The position numbers were made by a program, and so were the translations under genes. Below are positions 53,985-63,462 of a DNA stretch of 64,000 bases, one piece after another. Source of the stretch: Natronorubrum thiooxidans (GTDB taxonomy: Archaea > Halobacteriota > Halobacteria > Halobacteriales > Natrialbaceae); the NCBI RefSeq assembly GCF_900156475.1, contig NZ_FTNR01000007.1:1-64000 (forward strand), in the 5' to 3' direction. The notes beneath the pieces were generated by a model that made no database searches, was not told where the DNA came from, and saw only the letters and a program-made list of their open reading frames with translations. Every line of letters starts with the position of its first letter. Position 1 is the stretch's first letter.

Positions 53985-55187
53985 CTACCGGAGCGTCGAA
54001 AACGTGTTCAGGAGGTCGCGAACGAACGGGCGTGGATCGTCGCGGCTGAGGTAGTCGAATCGTGGTTGCTCGTAGAGCGATCGCGCCACGTCGATCACCG
54101 CCTCGCTCACCGATGGCTTCTCGACGAGATCGATCTCTTTCCTGAGCACCGAGTGGAGATACAGCAGTTCGCCACGGAGGAGGTGACCACCGATTCCCGG
54201 CCGGTAGTCGTGGTCGATCAGCTCCTGTTGGCCGTTTGCCAGCAACCAGTAGTAGTAGGGGAAATCCGACCCGGTCTGGACGGAAAACGGAAGCGACGAC
54301 CAGAACCGCGGGTTGACTTCCATGAGTTTGAACTCGCCGGTCTCCTCGTCGTGCAGGAACTCGACCATCGCCAGCCCGTGCCAGTCTAGCTCGTCGAGCA
54401 GCGCCAGGCCGGCTTCCTCGAGGGCCGGAATGTCGACCGATTCGCGAAACGCACTGGGGCCACCGGCGTAGCTGTAGCCCCGCCGCTGTCGGTGCTGGAA
54501 GGTTGCCAGCGGGTTCCCCTCATCGTAGAGCGCGAAAAACCCGTACTCTTCGGTCGTCGAGACGTACTCCTGGATCAGCGGCACGTGGTGCATCTCCGTG
54601 TAGACGTCCTCGGTAGTGGCGGCCTGTGTCGACTCGAGATACCGGGTCGATGGCGGCGCGACACAGGTTTTGGGCGTGTACTCGTCGATGTACTCGTCCC
54701 CGAGGATCGTATACCGTGGTTTGACGATCCACTCGCGCTTGCTATCGGGTTCCGTCGTAAACAGGGCCGTCTCGGGTGCGGCGACACCCGCTGTATCGGC
54801 AGCATCGAACAGCCGCATCCGGTCTTGTGCTCGTGCCAACGTCTCGAACGTCGGCCAGGGCGTACGCACGTGTTCTGCGAACTCGTCTCTGTACTTCGAG
54901 AGCACGTAGATATCCGGCTCGCGAACGGGGATGATCGTTCGCACGTCCGGGCGCATCGCAAGCGAGCGCAGTGCGTTTTTGTACGCCACGAGATCCTCGT
55001 GTGGCGACGGCACACGCACCGCCTCGTCACAGTATTTCGATTGAAACGCCGGGGTTGTTTCATCACTCGAGACGACGATCGTTCGGATGCCGCGTCGGCC
55101 GAGCGATCTCACACAGGCAACCGTACTCGGTGCGGAGATCCCCGGAACGACGACTGACTCGTTTCCGTTCCAGGCGGCGTTGTCCAT
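53985..55187 (-). CDS. ATP-grasp carboxylate-amine ligase
   Basis: This 400-residue ATP-grasp protein has an N-terminal Rossmann-like domain (VVVPGISAPSTVACVRSLGR), the ATP-binding lysine in REWIVKPRYTILGDEY, and the metal-binding end LAMVEFLHDEETGEFKLMEVNPRFW, with Glu and Asn of the EVNPR motif. It would join a carboxylate to an amine with ATP. Relatives act in polysaccharide and peptide tailoring (carbamoyl-phosphate-synthase-like group). It is on the same strand as the hydrolase and transferase that precede it, probably in one operon. Confidence 0.88.
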   Translation of the reverse strand: MDNAAWNGNESVVVPGISAPSTVACVRSLGRRGIRTIVVSSDETTPAFQSKYCDEAVRVPSPHEDLVAYKNALRSLAMRPDVRTIIPVREPDIYVLSKYRDEFAEHVRTPWPTFETLARAQDRMRLFDAADTAGVAAPETALFTTEPDSKREWIVKPRYTILGDEYIDEYTPKTCVAPPSTRYLESTQAATTEDVYTEMHHVPLIQEYVSTTEEYGFFALYDEGNPLATFQHRQRRGYSYAGGPSAFRESVDIPALEEAGLALLDELDWHGLAMVEFLHDEETGEFKLMEVNPRFWSSLPFSVQTGSDFPYYYWLLANGQQELIDHDYRPGIGGHLLRGELLYLHSVLRKEIDLVEKPSVSEAVIDVARSLYEQPRFDYLSRDDPRPFVRDLLNTFSTLR

Positions 55188-55301
55188 ACGACCACTCCAA
55201 TATCGGATAGAAATGTTATGACGTGGCTAACCCGACTCCCGGATGCGCTCAGTCGTCGGCTACAGTCTCCGCGATTCGTGACCGGACAGCGTGTCGCCGA
55301 C

Positions 55302-56924
55302 TCACTCGAGATAGCCGAGATCGGCGAGCCGTTTTTCGACCCCCTCGTCCGCCGTCTCAACCGATCGTGTGCCGTCGAATCGGGGATACTGCCGTGTGCC
55401 TGCCGGTTCGACACACGGAAGCGACTCGCCGTCCATCCGTTCGTCGACCGCCAGCCCGAACGTCGACAGAACCGTCGGTGCGATATCGAAGAGGTGTGCG
55501 TTTCCGACGCCAGCGTCGTGATCGATATCGTCGCCACGAGCCGCGACTGTTCCCTCGAGTTTGTGATTCCACGGCTCGCTCGGTGGGCCGAACGTCTCGT
55601 CTCGCAGCGTCGCCGACAGGAAGTGGTCGAAGTCGGCCGGGATGGTCACGATGTCGACGGCGTGCTCGCTTTCGGGGCCATGAAAGTACTCCTCTCGGGG
55701 CCGAACGGCCTCAAAAACGGGACGCCCGTTTGGTGTCGTCACCGATCGCAGGGCGTCGATGATCTCGGTCCGGACTTCCTCGTACTCTGCTGGCTCGACG
55801 ACACCATCTGGCTCGCGCCCCTCGAGATTTATCCGAACGCCGAGTTCGATCCGCGAGCGCACGTACGCCGTCGATTTGGGGAAGTCGACCTGTGTTGCCC
55901 CCGCGTTGACGAGTCCAGCGGGGGCGTACGCCGCGACGACCTCGTCGAGCCCGAGTCGCTCGAGGACGGCCCCGATACGCTGGCTCGTCACGCCGAACCC
56001 GGCGGCGGTCGCCATCGCACGCTCGGCGACGCCGGATTCGTACCGCGTGGTATCGTCGCCCTCCTTGAGATTGCCGTCACGAACCGTCGCCCAGTTCGGC
56101 ATCCCTCGGCCACCGCGTCTCGTTTTGACGAGCCCCGCGTTGCGGAGGTGCTCGTTGATCCGAAACTCCTGGCCGTCGTACGGCCCCATCCCGTGGTCGC
56201 TCGCGACGATCACGTTCGTCGGCGTCGTTGCCTCGAGGATCTCGCTGAGCTGTCGGTCGACCTCGCGATAGATCGACCGGATCGCCGCCTCGTCGTCCGG
56301 CCGCTCGTGGAAGATCGAGTCCGTCGCCTGGAACTCGACGAACCCGAACTCGGGCTCGTACTCATCGGCGAGGTAGCGAAACGCCTCTCCTCGCATGCGC
56401 ACGCAGTCAGTGTATGCCTGCCCGAGATCGGCCACATTCTTGTCGGGGTAGACGCGGTACTCGCCGATTTCCGCTCGGACATCCTCGAGCAGCCCTTCGG
56501 GATGACAGTCGGGATCCTCCGGGGCGGTGTAGCCTGGAATCAGCGCGCCATCGAACTCTCGTGGCGGATGCGTGACGGGGACGTTGACGACCGCGCTCGT
56601 GATCTCGTGGCGATCGAGCAGTTCCCACAGTGTTCGCTCGTGGACGTCGGTCGCGTTGACCACGTCCCAGTCGTAGCCGTCGAAGCTAAGAAAGCCGTAG
56701 ACGCCGTGTTTGCCGGGATTCATCCCCGTGTACAGCGAGGGCCACGCCGAGGCGGTCCACGGCGGGATCTGCGATTCCAGTGGCCCACTCGTTCCATCTT
56801 GATAGATCGACTCGAGGGTCGGTATCTCGTCAGCTTCGAACAGCGGTTCGAGTACGCGATCACAGGCGGCGTCGATCCCGACGAGCAGCGTGTGAAGGGA
56901 GGAGTCGTTGTTCATCATCGACAT
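55302..56924 (-). CDS. Alkaline-phosphatase/phosphodiesterase superfamily hydrolase
   Basis: The 540-residue protein has the type I phosphodiesterase/nucleotide pyrophosphatase layout: metal Asp in LLVGIDAACDRV, the nucleophile region PPWTASAWPSLYTGMNPGKHG, FQATDSIFH, VIVASDHGMGPYDG and a late GNAHLFDIAPTVL. It removes phosphate or nucleotide groups, possibly from lipid- or nucleotide-linked sugars. No signal peptide is seen, so it is cytoplasmic. It is encoded between the ATP-grasp and FemAB-like genes. Confidence 0.9.
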   Translation of the reverse strand: MSMMNNDSSLHTLLVGIDAACDRVLEPLFEADEIPTLESIYQDGTSGPLESQIPPWTASAWPSLYTGMNPGKHGVYGFLSFDGYDWDVVNATDVHERTLWELLDRHEITSAVVNVPVTHPPREFDGALIPGYTAPEDPDCHPEGLLEDVRAEIGEYRVYPDKNVADLGQAYTDCVRMRGEAFRYLADEYEPEFGFVEFQATDSIFHERPDDEAAIRSIYREVDRQLSEILEATTPTNVIVASDHGMGPYDGQEFRINEHLRNAGLVKTRRGGRGMPNWATVRDGNLKEGDDTTRYESGVAERAMATAAGFGVTSQRIGAVLERLGLDEVVAAYAPAGLVNAGATQVDFPKSTAYVRSRIELGVRINLEGREPDGVVEPAEYEEVRTEIIDALRSVTTPNGRPVFEAVRPREEYFHGPESEHAVDIVTIPADFDHFLSATLRDETFGPPSEPWNHKLEGTVAARGDDIDHDAGVGNAHLFDIAPTVLSTFGLAVDERMDGESLPCVEPAGTRQYPRFDGTRSVETADEGVEKRLADLGYLE

Positions 56925-57053
56925 TTCCGCGATACTGACCTTTCGTTATGACCTAGATTACTTGCAGGGCAGCTGTTCCTCGGGCGGAGACGACTGCTCT
57001 GGGCCACGAGTCAACCGTCGATGATCGCTTCAAAACGGCGGCGAAATCACGTC

Positions 57054-58064
57054 CTACTTGACGCTGTCGTACAGCGACGCGACCGTCCGCATCCCCCACG
57101 AGCCGTACTCGAGGCTGTAGTACGTCTCCAACGTGGGGTTGAACTTCGCTTTGTACCGGTTGATCCGGCGCGTGTCGGCCCCGACGAGGTCGTACGTCTC
57201 GAGGTCGCGCTCGAGGCCGTCGTTCATGATCGCCCAGTCGAGGAGGTCGTTCGTCGGCACGTCGACCTCGGCGTCGGTTCGCACCCCGCCCATCCACCGG
57301 CCCGTGGTGTCGTTGTACTCGAGGGCCAGAATGCCGCCGACGAACTCGCCGTCTACGCGGAGGGTGTACGGTCGCACGTGGCCGTTCTCGGTTCGGTCGG
57401 CGAGCTCGAGGACGAACTCGACTGGCACGCCGAAGCTGATATCCTGCGACTCGTACCGGTGTGTCACCTGCTCGTGGATCAGACGAATCTCTTCGGGGCC
57501 GCCGACTGTGACCTCGTAGGCGTCGTCGTCGGTGTTCCGGATGTTGTTCCGCGCGTCGCTGCTGAACGACATCAGGAGGTCCTCTTCCCCGACGGTGAGG
57601 TCGACGGCGTAGGTGTACTCCGGCGTCACGTCGTAGGCGTTCCATTTGAACGGCCGCGAATCCTCGAACGCCGTCGCCGTCCGGATGTGGCCGTATTTCG
57701 GATTCAGTTCCGACTCGATCCACTCGAAACAGCCGTCCATAAAACGCTGGCGGCGACGCTCGCGCTTTCGCTGTTTCAGCTTCCCCATGTTCAAAAACGC
57801 CGGCCCGAGATACGGCACTCGGAGGTGTGGGGGCGGAGAAAACACCGTCGTGACGAACTGCTTTCTGATCTCGAAGACGGGAAACAGCCCGACCGGCTCC
57901 TGCCCTTTGAACCCGATCAACGGGTGGACCTTCGCATCGGCGTGTTCTGCCTGGACTCGCAATGCCTCGAGTTCGTGACACAGCGTCCCCTGTGGCGACT
58001 GCGCGACGTAGCCGTTCCATCGCTCTAAGTCGTCGTCGGTCGCGATACGAACCTCGATGCTCAT
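57054..58064 (-). CDS. FemAB/GNAT-type transferase
   Basis: The 336-residue protein has the FemAB-like double-GNAT layout: RIATDDDLERWNGYVAQSPQ at the start, PVGLFPVFEIRKQFVTTVFSPPP in domain 1, and DLTVGEEDLLMSFSSDARNNIRN. Domain 2 has VDGEFVGGILALEYNDTTGR, and the chain ends with INRYKAKFNPTLETYYSLEYG (the KxxFxP signature). Such enzymes attach aminoacyl or acyl groups to glycans or lipids. ATG 58064 was chosen over the longer frame to 58190. It is the first gene of the run with phosphodiesterase and ATP-grasp. Confidence 0.85.
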   Translation of the reverse strand: MSIEVRIATDDDLERWNGYVAQSPQGTLCHELEALRVQAEHADAKVHPLIGFKGQEPVGLFPVFEIRKQFVTTVFSPPPHLRVPYLGPAFLNMGKLKQRKRERRRQRFMDGCFEWIESELNPKYGHIRTATAFEDSRPFKWNAYDVTPEYTYAVDLTVGEEDLLMSFSSDARNNIRNTDDDAYEVTVGGPEEIRLIHEQVTHRYESQDISFGVPVEFVLELADRTENGHVRPYTLRVDGEFVGGILALEYNDTTGRWMGGVRTDAEVDVPTNDLLDWAIMNDGLERDLETYDLVGADTRRINRYKAKFNPTLETYYSLEYGSWGMRTVASLYDSVK

Positions 58065-58314
58065 CTGTTCGACCACCCGGAGACGGATACTCGAGTGTTG
58101 TCGTCGGTTTCTCGGTGTCTCATACGGGATCGGTCGCCTTCCGGCCACTTTGTAAGCACCCTGTTTCCGTCGTTCTAGACCCTCGAGCACGGCTGCTGTT
58201 CAGTGACCGGTTCGATCGACCGTTGATGACGGGACAGCTATCGCTGTTGAAGAGTCGGGTATGGGACTAGTAACAATGATCCGATTGATCGTAATTCGGA
58301 TACCTACCGAATAA

Positions 58315-59343
58315 ATGAAAGACCTCCTGCTCCGAACGTTTCGGCCGTTTGCAACCGTTGGCCTCGGGCCCACGCTCGCCCGGATACCAACCGACCTGGT
58401 CGGTGTCGCCGGATTCGTCGCGGTTGCGACCCTCCTGCTTGCAGTTGTGGACGTCGCGTCACCGGTCGTTCGAGCCATCGTCGGGTTCCCGTTGTTGTTC
58501 CTCGCACCCGGGTATGCGATGGTCTCGGTCCTGTTTCCGCGCGAATCGCCGATCGAAGCGACGGATTCGACGCCGCTGATCGGACAGACACGGGACGTGA
58601 CCGACGTCGAACGCGCGGCACTCGCGTTCGGCCTGAGCGTTGCGCTCTTGCCACTTCTCGGACTCGTGATCGCCGCCCTCTCGTGGGGCTTTACGACGTC
58701 GACCGTGGTCGCTACCGTGGGCGGCTTTGTCTTGGTCGGTGTCGCCATTGCCGCAGTTAGACGGGCCCGGATCCCCCTTCAGGATCGATATCGGTTCCAG
58801 CTCGGTCGTCTACTCGGTGCCGTTCGCGCGGCCATCTTCGGGTCGGGGTCGGCTGCCCACACTGCCGTCAATGTCGTTCTCGTCGTCAGTCTGTTGCTCG
58901 CACTGACGAGCGTCGGCTACGCGCTTGTCTCCCCACAGCAGGGCGAACAGTATACGTCGCTGCAGTTACTCACCGAAGACGAGTCGGGTGACCTCGTCGC
59001 CGGCACCCCGTCGACTGTCGAACCCGGCGACTCAATCGCGTTTACCACCGGGATCGAGAATCAGGAAGGCCACGAGCAGGAGTACACCGTCGTCGTTCAG
59101 GAACAGTGGCTCGAGGACGGTGACGTCTTCGAGCGCACGGAGTTACAGCGAACCGAGCACAGTGTCAGTGCCGGCGAGACGCTCACCGTCGACCGGGATG
59201 TGACGCCGACCGCCGAAAGCGGCACCGTTCGGATTGCGGTGTTGCTGTACGACGATGCAGTCCCCGAGACACCGACCACTGACAACGCCTACCGCGATGG
59301 CTACTTCTGGATCGAGATCGGCGAGGACCTCGAGGATGTGTAA
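58315..59343 (+). CDS. DUF1616 membrane protein
   Basis: The 342-residue protein has four N-terminal membrane helices (about 28-50, 56-77, 100-125, 130-150), a basic loop, a fifth helix (about 185-205) and an extracellular beta domain (about 220-342) with VEPGDSIAFTTGIENQEG. This is the DUF1616 pattern found in archaeal polysaccharide and S-layer glycan loci. Function is unknown. It may help assemble or export the glycan. It is followed by the GT-C-like paralogue on the same strand. Confidence 0.85.
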   Translation: MKDLLLRTFRPFATVGLGPTLARIPTDLVGVAGFVAVATLLLAVVDVASPVVRAIVGFPLLFLAPGYAMVSVLFPRESPIEATDSTPLIGQTRDVTDVERAALAFGLSVALLPLLGLVIAALSWGFTTSTVVATVGGFVLVGVAIAAVRRARIPLQDRYRFQLGRLLGAVRAAIFGSGSAAHTAVNVVLVVSLLLALTSVGYALVSPQQGEQYTSLQLLTEDESGDLVAGTPSTVEPGDSIAFTTGIENQEGHEQEYTVVVQEQWLEDGDVFERTELQRTEHSVSAGETLTVDRDVTPTAESGTVRIAVLLYDDAVPETPTTDNAYRDGYFWIEIGEDLEDV

Positions 59344-59581
59344 ATCCGCTGGCGATTCACATCGCTGCCGATATCGTAACAACTGAAACGGGTTACACAC
59401 CAATCACACAGCTGTCGTGCGATCGGGCGTACACTGTCGTTGAGTGACTACTCTCGCTGAACACGGACTCCGTTTGTTCTCCGCTTACGGTCCGTTTTCT
59501 TCGATGACGGTATTGTTCGACTCACATACAGAAACCAGTGAATAACAAGGTCCGTTATCGGCCAACGTCGCAGCAGTTCGA

Positions 59582-61399
59582 ATGTCTCCTCAGTCAGCCG
59601 TCGATGACGACCTGTTTCGGAAGGTGGCGCTCGTGGTCGGATTCCTCGCGGTCGCAGGCAGTGCACTCGTTGCACGTGCCAGCCCAGCAACCGGGTACGA
59701 GCTATCGATTTACGCGATGACATCCCCGCTCGTCTGGGCGGGACTGGTGATCGCACTGTCCGTTGCGCTTACCGTTGCGTTTGTGCCGTCCTCGAACGCA
59801 GCTCATGTTCGAGGACATCAGTCACTCGCGCTTGTGCTCGGCGGTCTCGTGATGGCCGTCTTCGCTGGCCTCCCGATCATTAGGGGGTACAAGTATGTCG
59901 GTCACCACGATGCCCTGACCCACCTTGGGTGGGCGCGAGCGCTCTCCGAGGGGACGATCACGCCGTTTGACCTCTACTATCCGGGCATTCACACCGTCGG
60001 GGTAATGATCCACTCGGCACTGGGCATTCCGCTCACCCGTTCGATGCTCTTCGCCGTGCTTCTCCCGGTGATCGTCTTCTTGGTGTTCGTGCCGCTATGT
60101 GTCGGTACAATCGTGCCCGAGCGTCGTGCGGTCGTGATCGGCGCGTTCGCCGGGTTCCTCCTGTTGCCAATCACGACGATCTCGATGTACCTTGAGGCGC
60201 ACGCAATGACTCAGGCCGTCCTGCTGTCGGCTGTATTCCTGTATCTGTTCACGAAGTATCTCCGCACCGATCGCGGCGGCTCGTACACGGCGGTTGGCGT
60301 CGCCCTCCTCCTAGTCTCGATGGCGCTGGTGATCTACCATCCACAACTCGTCGCCCACCTCATCGTCGTCTTGTTGGGGATTTCGGCGATTCAATTTCTC
60401 GCCCGTCGCGTGTCGACCGGAAGCCGGATTGCAAGCCAGACGACCGTGTACGGACAGACCGGGTTCCTGATCGTCCTGTTCGTGCTGTGGACGGCGACCG
60501 ACGGTTTTTTCTCTGATATTGCCCTCCACTTCGTCGGCTCCGCAGTCGAGTTTCTTTTGACCGGTGTCGGCGGTGCCGGCGACTCCATCGCGACCCAGGG
60601 CGCGTCGATCCAGGGAGCCGGCGGCAGTCTGCTCGAGATTTTTTTCAAGCTCTTTTTCCCGCACTTGTTGTTTACGCTCATCACCGCCGTGGTCGTGCTC
60701 GGGGCGCTCGTCCGCTGGAATCGCTTCGACGACGTCCGTGCCGAGACGTTGTACTTCACTGTCGGCCTCGTCGGGCTCACCGTCCTCTTCGGCGTCTACT
60801 TCGTCACTTCGGGCTCGATGATGCACTTTCGTGTGCTCGGACTGATGATGTTGTTCGCGACGATTATTGGCGCAATCGGCATTCACCACCTCACGGCAGC
60901 TGACAGCACAGAGTCACGTTCCTGGTTTGCCGGCTCAAGGCAACCGCTACTCGCCGTCGGCTTCGCGGTGCTGCTGGTCCTCTCGCTCGCGGCTGTCTTC
61001 CCCTCGCCGTACACGTACAATGCCTCAAGCCACGTTAGCGAGTCGACACTAAATGGCTATGCGACGGCGTTCGATTCCAGCGACGACGACGTGGACTTCG
61101 TTGGCCTCCGCAACGGGCCGAACCGGTACGACGACGCGGTCAACGGCAACGAGGAACGAATGCGGTTCCACACCGATGTCTCGGACGACGCGGTCAATGA
61201 GGGACTGCCCGGACAGTTGGACGACGATCGCTACCTCGTGTTGACCCAATCCGATTACGACCGCGAGGTGATCGCCTACAACGAACTCCGCTACAGCGAA
61301 GCCGACCTCGACTCGCTGTCGGACCACCCTGACATCGATCACATCCAGTCGAACGGCGAGTTCGACATGTACTACGTTCACGCCGAGACGGCGGCATAA
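59582..61399 (+). CDS. Multi-spanning GT-C-like membrane protein B
   Basis: The 605-residue paralogue of 49628-51418 has the same topology: helices from residue 13 on, the first acidic loop KYVGHHDALTHLGWAR, the middle GAGDSIATQGASIQGAGGSLLEIFFKLF, and a C-terminal soluble domain ending FDMYYVHAETAA. The C-terminal pieces LVLTQSDYDREVIAYNELRYS and FIVTQYDLVREIEVYQELYHS of the two proteins align well. It is likely a polymer ligase or glycosyltransferase. Together with the flippase at 61739 it mirrors the arrangement near the first flippase. Confidence 0.78.
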   Translation: MSPQSAVDDDLFRKVALVVGFLAVAGSALVARASPATGYELSIYAMTSPLVWAGLVIALSVALTVAFVPSSNAAHVRGHQSLALVLGGLVMAVFAGLPIIRGYKYVGHHDALTHLGWARALSEGTITPFDLYYPGIHTVGVMIHSALGIPLTRSMLFAVLLPVIVFLVFVPLCVGTIVPERRAVVIGAFAGFLLLPITTISMYLEAHAMTQAVLLSAVFLYLFTKYLRTDRGGSYTAVGVALLLVSMALVIYHPQLVAHLIVVLLGISAIQFLARRVSTGSRIASQTTVYGQTGFLIVLFVLWTATDGFFSDIALHFVGSAVEFLLTGVGGAGDSIATQGASIQGAGGSLLEIFFKLFFPHLLFTLITAVVVLGALVRWNRFDDVRAETLYFTVGLVGLTVLFGVYFVTSGSMMHFRVLGLMMLFATIIGAIGIHHLTAADSTESRSWFAGSRQPLLAVGFAVLLVLSLAAVFPSPYTYNASSHVSESTLNGYATAFDSSDDDVDFVGLRNGPNRYDDAVNGNEERMRFHTDVSDDAVNEGLPGQLDDDRYLVLTQSDYDREVIAYNELRYSEADLDSLSDHPDIDHIQSNGEFDMYYVHAETAA

Positions 61400-61738
61400 C
61401 TGACGCGCTGTCGGTACACCGACGAACCGATCGCGACACTTCGATTTTCGACCGTCATTAATTCACAGCGGTCGGTACTCGAGAGTAACTTTGCGAGGGG
61501 CGATCGGCCGCGGAGACTTCCGCCCCGAAATCGCGGAACGGGATCGTTACCCGCCTGGAAGCTGCTTGATAACAAAGTCCCTTATCCGGGTTTCCCAACA
61601 TAATGAGTCAGCGACAGCCGTCTCCCCCTCGACCGGCTCGTCTTCGTTTCTTCGGTCATCACACCGCTCGAGTTGCGCTCTTGATGGCCAATCGAGCGGG
61701 ACTAACCATGTCGCTGCTCCGGAGGTGAGCGAGCCGAT
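61400..61738. other. Gene-free stretch
   Basis: It lies between the GT-C-like gene and the second flippase. A weak promoter-like stretch lies near 61580-61605. Nothing else is supported. Confidence 0.45.
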
Positions 61739-63298
61739 ATGGTAGACCGAGAGCACGAACTCTCGGCGCTGCTTTCGAGTGCGGCGCTGGTCATGCTCGG
61801 TGGAATCGTGAGTACGGCTGCCAATCTCGGCGAGCGGATCGTCATCGGGCGACTCCTCTCGCCGGACGCCTACGGGGAGGTCAGTGTCGGCCTCGCGTTG
61901 TTGATGTTCACGCTGACGGTTGCACTGGCCGGCTGTCCACAGGGCGTCTCACGGTATATTCCCCGGTATGAGACGACCGCGGACCGGCGCGGGGTCTGGA
62001 TCAGCGGCCTATTGATCGCGGCCAGCCTCTCGGCCGTGTTCGGCGGCGGGATGTTTGTTTTCGCCGATGCCATCGCCGAACAGTTGTTCGAGACCGACGA
62101 GGCGGTGTCGTTCATCCGACTGCTAGCGCTCGCGATCCCGTTCACCGCTGGCTTCCGGATCGCCGTCGCCGCGATTCGGGGGTACGAAAACACGATCTAC
62201 CGAACGGTTATCCAGAACTTCCTTGACCCCTTCGTTCGTATCGCGCTAATCGCCCTCCTGATCGTCGCCGGAATGGGAATCGTCGCGGCCGGTGCCGCCT
62301 ATCTCCTCGCGGCCGCACTGACGCTCGTCGTCTCGCTAGCCCTTCTGCACCGGCTCATTCCCCTTCGCGGCCAGTACCACACCCACGTCCGGGAGCTGTT
62401 TACCTTCTCGCTCCCGCTGGTCGTCTCGAGCGTGATCGGCGTTTTGCTCATCCAGACGGACACGCTGATGCTCGGTTATTTCCGCAGTTCCCTCGAGGTC
62501 GGGCTGTACAACGCGGCGTACCCGCTCGCGACTGGACTGACTGTCGCGCTATCGGCCTTTGGCTTTCTCTACCTGCCGATCGCCTCGCGCCTCGATGCGG
62601 ACGGCGAGCACGACGCGATCAACGACATCTACGCGACGTCGACGAAGTGGGTGTACGTTATCACGTTTCCGCTCTTTCTCCTGTTGGTTGTCTTCCCGCG
62701 GGACATGATCTCGCTGTTCTTCGGCGCGTCTTACACCGACGCGGCGCCGGTATTGCCGATCCTCGCGGCGGGCTTCTTCCTGAGCGTCGCCGCCGGCCGG
62801 GACCGGGAGACCCTCTCTGCGGTCGGCGCAACCACCTGGATCGCCGCCGGGAACGTTGTCGGCCTCGTCGTGAACGTCGGAATCAACCTCGCGCTCATCC
62901 CGAGGTACGGCTTCATGGGCGCCGGAATCGCCTCTGTCACCTCGCTGGTCACCGTCCACGCCGTCATCTGTGGTATCCTCGCGATGAAGTACGATATCAC
63001 GCCGTTCTCCCCGGAGGCACTCCGGAGCTACGTTGCTCTTCCCCTGATCTTGCTGCCGCTCGCGGCGGTCCTCTCCTCGTGGGTCACAATATCGCTCCTG
63101 ACACTGCTGCCCGCCCTAATCGTCGTCGGCCTCACGTCGCTCGTCGTGATCGGCCTCATCGGTGGCCTCGAACCGGACGACGTCGTCGTGATCGACCTGC
63201 TCGAGGACAACACCGGCGTCACGATTCCGTACGTCCGCCGCTGGATGCCTGACGACGAGGCGAGCGGCGAGCAGGCCGATCCCTTCTTGGCGGACTGA
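61739..63298 (+). CDS. Oligosaccharide flippase (second copy type)
   Basis: The 519-residue MOP-superfamily protein has about 14 helices, the N-terminal GGIVSTAANLGERIVIGRLL, TFSLPLVVSSVIGVLLIQTD (start of the second half) and a conserved YGFMGAGIASVTSLV. It differs from the flippase at 44012, so the locus may export two glycans or two forms. A polar C-terminal tail is cytoplasmic. It ends 3 bases before a long dyad at 63301. Confidence 0.9.
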   Translation: MVDREHELSALLSSAALVMLGGIVSTAANLGERIVIGRLLSPDAYGEVSVGLALLMFTLTVALAGCPQGVSRYIPRYETTADRRGVWISGLLIAASLSAVFGGGMFVFADAIAEQLFETDEAVSFIRLLALAIPFTAGFRIAVAAIRGYENTIYRTVIQNFLDPFVRIALIALLIVAGMGIVAAGAAYLLAAALTLVVSLALLHRLIPLRGQYHTHVRELFTFSLPLVVSSVIGVLLIQTDTLMLGYFRSSLEVGLYNAAYPLATGLTVALSAFGFLYLPIASRLDADGEHDAINDIYATSTKWVYVITFPLFLLLVVFPRDMISLFFGASYTDAAPVLPILAAGFFLSVAAGRDRETLSAVGATTWIAAGNVVGLVVNVGINLALIPRYGFMGAGIASVTSLVTVHAVICGILAMKYDITPFSPEALRSYVALPLILLPLAAVLSSWVTISLLTLLPALIVVGLTSLVVIGLIGGLEPDDVVVIDLLEDNTGVTIPYVRRWMPDDEASGEQADPFLAD

Positions 63299-63300
63299 TA

Positions 63301-63376
63301 CGGACTGTTGTAGTCAATTACCGCCGATCACCGACCCCGTCTCTGGTGATCGGCGGTAACTCGGTACAACAGACCG
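63301..63376. terminator. 76-bp nested inverted repeat between converging genes
   Basis: The arms mirror about 63338.5: cggactgttgta (63301-63312) with tacaacagaccg (63365-63376), one mismatch, and ttaccgccgatcacc (63318-63332) with ggtgatcggcggtaa (63345-63359), perfect over 15 bases. It lies between the convergent flippase and GT61 genes, so a two-way terminator is the simplest role; a miniature mobile element is the alternative. Confidence 0.75.
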
Positions 63377-63462
63377 TATGAGCGGTGCTGGATCAGATCA
63401 TTACCGAGAACGCCGATCTAAGTACGTGTCCGCGCGAAGAAATTGAATCGAGTCCGTCGGCC

